From: Nematostella vectensis
Lineage: Eukaryota; Cnidaria; Anthozoa; Actiniaria; Edwardsiidae
Assembly (NCBI RefSeq): GCF_932526225.1
Contig: NC_064039.1
Location: forward strand, 1,698,001-1,762,000
Direction: 5' to 3'
Length of the DNA stretch: 64,000 bases
In this document: positions 47,277 to 57,700 of the stretch, piece after piece
Layout of the letters: each line of letters starts with the position of its first letter
How positions within the stretch are numbered: position 1 is the first letter of the stretch
Notes under the pieces: generated by a model
What the model saw: the letters and a program-made list of their open reading frames with translations, nothing else
Told to the model about the DNA's origin: nothing
Database searches by the model: none
Translations under genes and position numbers: made by a program

Positions 47277-47500
47277 CGGACTGCCAGGTATTGTACGGTC
47301 TGCCAGGTATTGTACGGTCTGCCAGGTATTGTACGGTCTGCCAGGTATTGTATGGTCTGCCAGGTATTGTACGGTCTGCCAGGTATTGTATGGTCTGCCA
47401 GGTATTGTACGGTCTGCCAGGTATTGTATGGTCTGCCAGGTATTGTACGGTCTGCCAGGTATTGTATGGTCTGCAGGTATTGTACACTCTGCCAGGTATT
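47277..47500 (+). repeat. 19-bp tandem repeat (x12) carrying PKHD1L1 exon 5 donor (copy A)
   Basis: The unit CGGTCTGCCAG|GTATTGTA is repeated about 12 times, with alternating TACGG and TATGG junctions. The bar marks the exon 5 donor (CTGCCAG|GTATTG). Further partial copies follow a second CTCTCTCACCACGATACGGT at about 47515-47565. Confidence 0.95.
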
Positions 47501-49339
47501 GTACCTAAATAGTTCTCTCTCACCACGATACGGTCTGTCAGGTATTGTATGGTCTGCCAGGTGTTATAGCCTTAACATATCAATATTTGGGTGACCTTAA
47601 ATCTCGCTCGGCCAATCTCTTGGAGGCCTGGGTCTAAGGGCTTTTCAAGACTTGTGTGATAAAGATTTGACCAAGCGATAAAGTTTTTTTGACACATTTT
47701 TGCCTCGAGTCTCAAATTGAAAGGAATCAGCATTTTTCACCATGTTTTATGGAGATCAGGGAGCGGGTAAACTTTAGCTCTTCTAAATATGGGCATCAAT
47801 GCCCATATAAGGCAATGCATACGAAGGACACTATCCGTGGGGAATATGTTTGATATGTTTCCATAGTCTCTTTCTTTTCTCTAGTCCTCTCTAGTCCTCT
47901 TTGACTATTAAGAGATCAACGTGCAATTCAAGCTCAGGGTTATTCAGTGTTGTGATCCTTCGAATATGTCTAGACTATCATTGATGGACATCTAGCGCCT
48001 TATTATTACTGTGGTACTCCGTGTTAAGAGGCTTCTCACGAACACGAACACTTTGTTATACCTGACGCGCTAACGGTGACGAAGCTGTCTGTAAAACTAT
48101 TTAATGGCAAATACTACGATGTAAACCCTAGGTACGACATATTTTAAAACAAGGTGCGTCGGCTTCTTTATTACAAAGTGCGTCGTTACAGCGTGTGAGA
48201 CTCTACTCTTCAAATGGCATGATGATTTATGATTTTTAGACGCTATATTTATATATTTGGAGACCCCAACACCCGATGCCCTTGCCAAGGAAAATATGAA
48301 CTCTGGAATCTGAAATGCTCCTAAGAAATTCGAGGAGGGTAGATTACGAGAGGTTTATTCACAGTCTTTGCTAAAACCTAATAAAACAACATCTTATACC
48401 CCATTCAACCAGCACTTAAACCATACAGTTTAAAGGTGGTTTAATGGGATCTCCAAAGAGTGGACAGAACAGAAAACAAAATTGAATAGACTGTGCTATG
48501 TACATGTTACTAAGTGATCATTTTAGCTAGTAAGAATGCAACACAATGAGAAGTTTCATTGGCAAGTTATCAGGCAGAGAAAAAACACTTGTTTAACTAA
48601 ACATGGTTTTGGTGTGAATGCAGCATTAGATTGCGTGCATTTCAATGCAGTTTGCTTTTGTTGTTCTGTGCACAAAAAAATGTCATATGCACGTGCGCGA
48701 CTGAACAAAGAAGTACAAAGGCTAAAATGCAGCAATGTAGACCTAGGTCGTAGTGTGCTGCACATGATGACGGCGTCACTAAATTACCATAGCAACACAC
48801 CTATTCCCAAGAGACGCAAGCCTGAAAAAGACCCCGATATTTTTCTGCCTACATCACAGCGAGCTGTGCGTAGCGCAACCGACTAAGACAGGGCTGGGAT
48901 CCTGGTTATTGCCTCCGCATTAATGCATGGGTACTTCAGGTTTCTTTGTGTTGTACAGTTCGCTAGATAGCGGTGCTGGGGCCGAAATCTCCAGCTTAGC
49001 CGTAAAGCTTTATGCTGCCATGCGCTGTTTCAGCGCAAGTATGGAAGTATGGTCTGTCTATTTTTTCTCATTTTACCTGGACGAGGTTCGGTTCTTGTTC
49101 ATGTCTTCGAATTGTTTTTTTTTAATTGTTTACTATTGCTATCAGTACTTTTTACGCAGCAGTAATGATATTTTAGCGCATAGCCAGGATCAGGCCACGG
49201 AGCTGTGCCATGTATGTAGTCTTGTCTTGACGTTTACATGGTAACACCAAGACAAACCAGGAAAAAATGTTATGAATATCATTCAAATCTCATATTTCTT
49301 TTATCTGCAGTACGTCAGTATTGATATCAAACTTGCGTG

Positions 49340-49369
49340 TTGTGGGGGGGGGGGGGGGGGGGGGGGGGT
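49340..49369. repeat. Poly-G tract in copy B
   Basis: A long G homopolymer interrupts the sequence that in copy A (37478) reads TGCGTGTTGGGGAGAG. It shows recent expansion of a GGGG seed after the duplication. Confidence 0.8.
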
Positions 49370-49704
49370 TGAATAATGTAGCAAAGACACTAGGGCACGA
49401 CGACGACGCACTATGATACTAGGGTGTCATATACACCCTATTCAGACAGGGCTATTTTGACCTGTCTTTGACTGGGGGGTGGAGGGGGGGGGGCAAAAAG
49501 CCCCCCACCTCCGTATTTCATGAACCGCTTGGGCTATGACCATCAAACAGACAATAATCACCAGCATGCAAAGAATCGTCACGCCCTAGTTTGGGTGTGG
49601 TCGAATCAATTGACTCCACCAGGACACCCATGGTTTTTGCACATAAATCTTTGTTTTGCTATCATAAAGACATAAACACGAATCTATATTAAAATAGTGG
49701 GCCA

Positions 49705-49812
49705 TGTGGCACCCTGGTTCCAGAGCCTCGAACGTCTCTCTATTCAGTGTTGACTGTCCACGCTGGCCACTAAATATAGAGACATCCGAGGCTCTGGAAC
49801 AAGTGTAGCCAT
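49705..49812. repeat. Imperfect hairpin repeat, copy B
   Basis: Arms around GGTTCCAGAGCCTCGAACGT and its inverse (CATCCGAGGCTCTGGAAC) flank a loop of about 30 bp. Copy A (38670-38715) keeps only the left arm, which suggests either a hairpin lost there or one formed in copy B. Confidence 0.65.
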
Positions 49813-49904
49813 GTGGTAGATACAGTGCTTACATACGACACACCGTAGTAACACTCTGTATGCCTGTCTCATTACAATCCCTGTGTGTATGCTTGTTTTT
49901 CTAG

Positions 49905-50763
49905 ACATTGCTATCAAGGAAGGAATGCTTGCGCATAACAGCTTTCGGTTGCTGCACCACGTACAACCACTACAATGGAACGAGACACTGGCAGATGAGG
50001 CACAGAGGATCGCCAAAACGATCGCTAACGACCCGGAGTCTTTCCAGGTAATGATATGATGATACCACCCAAAGTGCCAGGAATCATTTCCAGGCAATAA
50101 ATAACCGCCGAGGAACACTGGAAGTCAGTTACTGTACAGTAACTTTCTATTGGTACTCGTATCAAATCCAGCTTTTTTCTTGTGTTTCGTACGCATGGGG
50201 AGTCCCCTGGGAAAACATCGCATAGATATGGCACGACTTAGTCTATATTTAGTCCATTATTTCCTGTGTTTCGTACGCAGGGGGAGTCCCCAGGGGAAAA
50301 CATCGCGCAGATCTGGCACGACTTCCCTCACGCCCCGTTAAAGGCCTCCAACATCTGGTACAGTGAGAGGAAGGACTACAGCTTTGCTTACCCGACATAC
50401 TCAGACAAGACGCGACACTTCAGTCAGATGGTGTGGAAAGGGACCTCGCAAGTGGTGCTGTGACGTTCTGGGGATTCGTATTATCGAGGGTAAAGGTCTG
50501 AGGGTAATTATTGTTGCATGTTGCAGGGCTAGCGATGAGCCCGTCTGAGAAGTACAAGATTGTAGTGGCGCTTTATTGGCCGCTGGGGAATGACCCGCAT
50601 CCCAAGGAACTCGTGAAGAACATCCCTAAGCCCGGCGGGGGTCCTGACGTGTACGCAACTCTCAAGTGGAGAATATCAAGACCGATAAATACAGAGCGCC
50701 CCCCCCCCCCCCCCCCCCCCCCACCCACCAAAAATTTTCTTCTGAAAATCAAAAAAGACGTAT
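49905..50763 (+). pseudogene. Broken 3' part of the CAP gene (copy B)
   Basis: Exon 5 (49905-50047) and the start of exon 6 (from 50281) match the functional gene at 38821 and 39197. The exon 6 donor is deleted, so the frame ends GTSQVVL-stop at 50461-50463. The last exon (from 50527) keeps the CAP C-terminus but its Gln/Pro tail has been replaced by a poly-C run at 50699-50722. No signal peptide or upstream exons exist in copy B. It is best read as a duplication-generated pseudogene. Confidence 0.85.
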
Positions 50764-51798
50764 AAAGCTTTAAGGCACGACAGACAATGTTTTATCAGAA
50801 ATGTGGACTTTAAAAGCACACTAGCATACACACATTGGCACCAGTCGGGCCAAGACGGGACGCTAGCACAGTCTATTACCCGTGCAGTTCGGCAACCATG
50901 GACAGCTGTTTCGTCCTTATTAGGACTCGTCAGCATGGCATAGCCGGTTTGCCTCAGTTAAACTTCATCGGCAAAAAAAAAAAAAACTGCAGGGCGACTT
51001 CGACTCGAACGAAGTGCTTTAAACCACAGCTTAGATCCATGTGGGATCTAGAGCTGCATGAAGAAAGTATCGTGAGGTCTGGGAACGAGATTAGGTGTTA
51101 ATCATTTCAACACTCAATCCCTCCAACCAATACATCGCACCGATCACGATCAGCCCAGCGGCCGCTCTACTTTAGCATAAGTGCTTTGCTGGGATGAAAG
51201 ATTACGCAAGTTCGCTGAGATGAAAGATTACGCAAGGCAATATCTGCACGGCGATTAATCTGCTGCATACAACTAGCAGCAGAGCAGTGCGTCTGTCTAA
51301 AGGTGAAATATGCTAGGCGCTAACAGAAGGGAGCGACTGCGCATGTCCAATTATGAAAAAAGCCAGACTCACTCTGTACTATGTCAGTACTTATTCTTAC
51401 TCAAGAAGCTCTTTAATTACCAATGCGTCTTTGCTTTGTTCTTTTGACCTCGCGTATCACTTTTCACTTGTTTGCGATAAAACGCTAAATCCCTTTGACT
51501 TTGCTCCTTTTCCGACCTTGGGTTATTCCGAACGATCGTACTACAAGGACACGTCCCAATCAATATCGTCAATTATTATTCACAAGCGAAACTAAAGAAA
51601 CGGCTATACCCTTCAACCTTAGAACAGACCTTGGATAGCGTCATTTTGCAGCGAGCAACTTTCAAAAATATAATACAACTTCACCTAAAGATCAGTGCGT
51701 GTAGTAAGAATACTAACAATAGTATCGCTACTGCACCTATATACAGCTCGACACAGTCATCCCTTACTGATTATCGTCAATGGATTGAGCCGCTAAGC

Positions 51799-54700
51799 AT
51801 GGATTATCGTTTGCACGTCAAGAGCTCGCTTCTATCTTTTCTGCTTCTAGGGCTCGCAGCTCTTGTGCAAGGTGAAGTAGCTTACACGCTATAAGCGCAT
51901 TTTATCATCTTTTGATGATTGGGTATTTGAGGTGTGCGTTCTATATTCCGTAGCCGGACGGGTGGACAGGATAAGCCCAAGCTCAGGAAGTATACGAGGC
52001 GCTACCAGACTGACACTATTTGGTGAAGGTAAGGTGCATCTAAATACGAGGTATCGAGATCAAATCACCCTTCGGGGTATCCTAGCTGTTAATCAAAAAT
52101 ACCCTTTGCGGTTTGCGGTTAATCAGATCAAATCTGCAATTAGTCAGTAAGCTTATGTTTCAGGATAGAGTGCGCGTTGTCACGGATTTATTGCCGCTGT
52201 AGCTGCTCACAGTAATCACAAAACTAATGCTGTGAGTTCTCGATCCTAACAAACTGACCTCCGATACTAAGTGAAATGATCACTTGTCGGGAAAGACGTG
52301 CGCTGTGCACAGCTAAAGGAATAAAGACAGAACAATAACTTTTTTGCCCCAGGCATGCAGGGTCACGCAACTCGCACTTGAGCATTTGTTTTTTGTGGTT
52401 TGGGATTCACGATTGAGATGACAGGGTATCATATGAACGCAAACAGATAAACTACAATAGGGAAAAGATGAACACCAGTAGGGCTCTTTTTTTTTTTAAC
52501 TTATTCGAATTTAAATTCAGGCTAATCCAAGTCTCGCCCTGTTTGCCCTAATGCTAAAAAAAATATAAAGACTTCTTATAACGTTCGGATATTTTTACAC
52601 AAGCCTCTTTGGTTTTTGGCTTAGTTCACTTGATCATAGGGACGCTGTGATTTGCGCACTTTTGCCCCGTGGTCCTTATGGTAAAGTGATGTGTGATTTA
52701 ATAGTCTTTTTGTAGTGATGTGATAATATCCTCAGATATACTGGGAGGGCGGTGGCCTAGCTGTCATTTAAAAACCACCAAAAATACCCTGAGAGCGAGG
52801 TCGCAATCTATTGCATCGGCTGTCCGAGAGGTACTGATTCAGCCTTTATTGGCGTCTTCCCGCCCTTTCTTGTTCGCATTCATCGTCGCGTCTCTCTCTT
52901 TCTTCGTCCTTGTGTCGCCAAGATGTATGCTTCCATCCGGGTTCTTCTTCACTCGGAAGTTCTTGTACTGTTCTCTGATGGCGCTTATCGCGCCTGCTAC
53001 CTTAGAATTCGCCTTTTCAGTGGCCTTTTTGTTGGCCTCGCGATGAGCGGCGAGGTTGCCTCCCTTGAGGTTTTTCTTGCGCATGTCCGCGTAGCTTTTG
53101 GCAAACTCCTTGACGGCGTTGGTGGTTTTCTTGGGGTTCTTGATGGTCTCCTTTGCGAGGGTACCCAAACCTTAACAAACGAATACATTTTATCAAACGT
53201 GAAGGGTAGCACAAAAATATGATTTGAAAAATATTTTTCAAACGTGCAAGTACTGAAAAGAGAATTTAAAAACAATCGAGGGAATCTCTTCAAACGTGTA
53301 AGTTATTAAAAAAACATGAACGACAAAAACAATATTTTTGGCTCGCTCCATTAGTAAATGATAGGCGTCATGATGATGACATGCGACCATGCTTACTACA
53401 TGTAGCTTGTCTTCACTCACCAGTCCGGTGTCCAGTCTCATCCCGATCCCTGATTCCTGTTTTTCCAACGTGGATTTTCTGCTTCCCAACAGTAATCGTC
53501 TTACCTCTGTCACACAACGAAAAACAGCTTTTTTTAAAACAACTCAGCGTTTGATGCAATCACAATAGCGTCTTATATGAGATGGCGAAAACAAAAGACT
53601 CCATGACTATGTCTATGACTACTTGCGACTTTGCAGTTCCGTCACACAACGTTATAAAAAGGCGGAAAACGACAAATCTGTCATAATCCCATTTAGTATC
53701 TCTTGGCAGTCTCTAGAGACATACCTTTGGGATTTCTTAGATGTATACGAAGATGAAGAAGTCTTTCTTTCTCCTGATCCGCGGCTGGACGAGGACCGAC
53801 TGACGGAGCGACTACTTGAGCGACTGCTACTCGACCGACTGGATTCCCTTCTTCCTCCGAACCAGCCTTCGACCTCCGCAAACATACATAGCGTCATAAA
53901 TACTACGAAGACTAACAACACTAGAGTATAGACCCTCATTGTTACTACAAAGCGCAGTTGATGCTTTGCTTACTCTAAATATCTGCTGCGTCTACTTAGT
54001 TCCACTTTTGGTGCGATTTATATACACGAGTCCTTTCATAATATTTGGTGACGTCATTTCCGTAGAAACAAGTTAAGTTTGGGTCGAAGTGATGAAAGAA
54101 AACATATCCGGTTATAAACATCGCATTGATCTACGAAGCCATTCACATGAAGAGTTGAAAAAGGATAGGTGATATTATACTTAACGGCATGTTTTTTTAA
54201 ACTTTTTTTCTTGGTGCTATTTCAGTGGTTATAAGGGCCTTGGGGACTAAATCTTTTTGGTTCTAGAAGCTAGCAATGAATTGACACCCTCACCTTGACT
54301 CTCGAACTTCTTCAAAGTTTCAACTCCCTTTTCGTATTTCGCGATGCGCATAGTAGTCCCCTCATCCCTGCCGATAAGAGTATCAAAAAACCGGTTCTAA
54401 TATTAAACACCGGTTCTAGATGTGAGGACGAGCTCTACTTCCATGCTAGTCTATTGCTATAGGTGTTATTGTGGTGGACTTCTTCCAAGATGGTTCAAGG
54501 GCCACGACGCTAGGAATGTCATGGCCCTGTGAGCCTGCCAAAAAGCATGTACTTCCGCTATTCATGAGTAGTCCCCTCATCCCTGCCGATAAGAGTATCA
54601 AAAAACCGGTTCTAATATTAAACACCGGTTCTAGATGTGAGGACGAGCTCTACTTCTATGCTAGTCTATTGCTATAAGTTTATTGTGGTGAATTTCTTCC

Positions 54701-57700
54701 AAGATGGTTCAAGGGCCACGACGCTAGGAATGTCATGGCCCTGTGAGCCTGCCAAAAAGCATTTATTTCCGCTATTCATGAGCGAATTCCATAAAATCAA
54801 GATTTGTAAATACTGTGCTGAAACTGTAAGACATATAAACAATAATGTTATCTGTATCTGCTTTTCCATTTATAATAAAATTTCGATTAGTTATAATTGT
54901 GGTCTTTTTTAAAAGACAGCCGTGTGTGTTAAAATACACACGGCTGGCTTAAGTCTATCTTCCCGCGGGGTCTTAATAGTGACGACTTTTTTTTGTAGTA
55001 AGATCCCACGTAGAGATGTGTAAATTCTTTTTATTTATAGCGCGCGCTATTCTAGAACATGCGCGTTTTTTTGTCAGACTGTGATTATAAAATCAAAGAA
55101 GACCAAACAGCGACGTTTCTGGATCCAAAATGGATGAAATTGTCCGTGAAAAAAATGACAATTGATTGATAAAATGAACAACAAAAACAGAAGCAAGATT
55201 TTGCCGTTTCGGACTTTATTAAGTCCTTCTTCAGGGCGGTTGTGCTTCTCGCGCTACTATTCTGATGTAAATAAGCTTGTAATGATTCACCTTCCTCTTC
55301 AGTCAGTCTGCCTTAAAGAAGTCTTATTAAAAACGAAAATTTGGCAGTCATGTCAGTTTTTGGTGTATTATACACACATAAAAGATACAATAGAACTGGA
55401 AGACACTTGAAAAGTGTGATGCCAAAAGTAGTCCGATTGTTTGAAAACTCTTGCTTACTGGACTGTGATATGGAACGACATGATATGAAATAAAAACGAC
55501 AAATGCAAGGGGATTCATGGGGCCCTGTGTTTCGTGTGACAGTGTGGACCTGGTAATGACTGAATGAGGAGACCGAGACTGAACCAAGCATTCCCGGGGG
55601 TCCCCAGCAGACCAATTGGACCGCACCCGATGACAACCCACTTTTCAACCATAGCTTGCATATGACATTCTCTTCTAGGTTTTGCAGAAAGTCTGTTCAA
55701 CTATGACCAGCCAGAGCTTGGAAACAGCGTAACACTGATTTCCGTCACTCGTACGCATGCGCTGATATGTGACGTCATACCGTATTACACCACACAGAGT
55801 CAGATAGTGTGCGATACAAGGTAAACGCAAGAATCGGTCCAGAATGCAATGAGAACCCCGCTATGAGCGTACCAGCTCGTTGTAAGGCCAGTTTTTTTTT
55901 AATGCTTGCTTAAAAATGTTTCGTTGCGTATGTGATTTTAGTCGGATTACACTAGTGGATCTGGTTGGATCAAAATCGTTATTAGGATTTTGGTTTACAA
56001 CCCATCAGATATAAAATGGTTGGTTAGAGCCTGTGATCGGTAAAAATTCCGGATTTGAAAACAAAACATGGCAGATGACCAGACCAAACACTCGTTTATA
56101 CTGCTTTGCACCCCTACCTCCTGTGGTTTTAATTTTTCAGACTACGACAAATCTAGTTTTTGTTCCACTTTTTGACATTTATATATATTTTTTCATATAA
56201 TTCTCTTAACAATCCTCGTCTCAGGCCCTCGCGACAAGGCGGTGGTGCGTTCAACATCCGGGTATCTGTGGATGGCGTCCCTCTAAAAAGTGACAGAGGA
56301 GCTAGCTACTGTAACGGCGAATGCGTTTTCACGGTAGGTTAGCGTGACACACGCAATAATGTAACGCAGAATGCGTGATCACAGCAGGCTAGCGTGACAG
56401 TCACAAAATACAGCTAACAGTAAAATTGATGTTATAAGTAAACATTTATCACTATACATTTATATTCAGCAATAACGCGATTCCTTAACGCTTGTTTTTC
56501 CTTCAACAGTACGCTGAAGAAATGACGCCTACCATCACTTCTCTCTCACCACGATACGGTCTGCCAGGTATTGTACACTCTGCCAGGTATTGTACCTTGC
56601 TACTTCTCTCTCACCACGATACGGTCTGCCAGGTATTGTACACTCTGCCAGGTATTGTACCTTGATACTTCTCTCTCACCACGATACGGTCTGCCAGGTT
56701 TTGTACGGTCTGCAATGTAATGGCAAATACTACGAAAAAAAGTGCTTCGGCTTTTTTATTACAAAGTGCGTCGTTACAGCGTGCGAGACTTTACTCTTCA
56801 AATCGCATGATTTCTGATTTTTGGACGCTATAGTCGGTTTGAGACCCCCACACCCGATGCATGTGCCCAGGAAAACATGAAATCTAGAATCTAAAATGCT
56901 CCTAAGAAATTCGAGGAGAGTAGCTTACGAGAGGTTTATTCGCATTGCTAAAACCTAATAACACAAAACATCTTAGATTGCGTGCATTTCAATGCAGCTT
57001 GCTTTTGTTGTTTTGGCACAAAAAATGTCATATGCAAGTGCGCGACTGAACAAAGAAGTACAAAGGCTAAAATGCAGCAATGTAGACCTAGGTCGTAGAG
57101 TGCTGCACATGAAAACGGCGTCACTACATTACTATAGCAACACACATATTCCCAAGAGTCGCAAGCGTGAAAAAGACCCCATTCTGTCTACATTACAGCG
57201 AGCTGTGCGTGGCGTAACCAAGACAGGACTGGGATCCTGGTTATTGCCTCCCCATTAATGCGCGGGTACCTCAGGTTCCTTTGTGTTGTGCAGCTCGCTA
57301 GATAGCGGTGCTGGGGCCGAAATCTCCAGCTTTGCCGTAAAGCTGTCATACGATGCTTCAGCGAATGTCTGGAAGTATGGTCTTATTTTACCTGATCTGG
57401 AGGAGGTTCGATTCTTGGCCATGTCTTCGAATTTTTTTTCCGTTGTTTTCTATTACCATCAGTACTTTTTATGGCATTATTAAACTTTCAAGTCGTCTTT
57501 ACGCAGCAGTAATGATATTTCAGCGCATAGCCAGAATTTGCGATTTGCCCACGGAGCTGTGCCATGTATATAGTCTTGACGTTTACATGGTAACACATAC
57601 CACAGGGTAACCAAAAATGTCATCGCTTACGATCTTGAATTGATGCAGCACAGGGTACCCATGGTCTAAGTAAGGGCTAGCAGGCCCGTTGCCAGGATTT

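Larger units (their letters stand above)
42845..47290 (+). pseudogene. Decayed PKHD1L1 5' end (copy A)
   Basis: The remains are: exon 1 from its ATG at 42845, identical to the functional copy for about 44 nt and then truncated at 42889 with loss of its donor and exon 2; no exon 3; an intact 109-nt exon 4 (46899-47007, encoding RVSVDGVPLKSDRGASY and CxGECVFT); and exon 5 from 47215, where an internal insertion brings an in-frame TAG. The signal peptide is cut and the parts cannot splice into a product. The functional equivalents are at 51799, 56225 and 56510. Confidence 0.85.
37380..49245. repeat. Segmental duplication, copy A
   Basis: This is a direct tandem copy with 49246-57590. It begins at CAAACCAGGAAAAAAATG (37386) and ends at TTTACATGGTAACACCAAG (about 49245). 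Matching blocks include the CAP exons, the PKHD1L1 first exon, the SAA-like gene, the 46170-47570 block and the 48590-49240 block. Relative to copy B it has lost the end of PKHD1L1 exon 1 with exon 2 (at 42889) and PKHD1L1 exon 3 (at about 46515). It has extra DNA at 41373-42164 and 44735-46075. The intronic block 37700-38620 (with CAP exon 4) and 39376-40441 are present here but missing in B. Confidence 0.85.
49246..57590. repeat. Segmental duplication, copy B
   Basis: It starts at CAAACCAGGAAAAAATG (49251), directly abutting the end of copy A. It ends at TTTACATGGTAACACATACC (57590), where similarity to the end of copy A stops. It carries the intact PKHD1L1 5' end, the shorter SAA-like gene and the broken CAP 3' end. 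Confidence 0.85.

Noticed and set aside
47266..47594. Repetitive YGLPGIVRSARYC-like frames
   Set aside because: They are translation artefacts of the 19-bp donor repeat.
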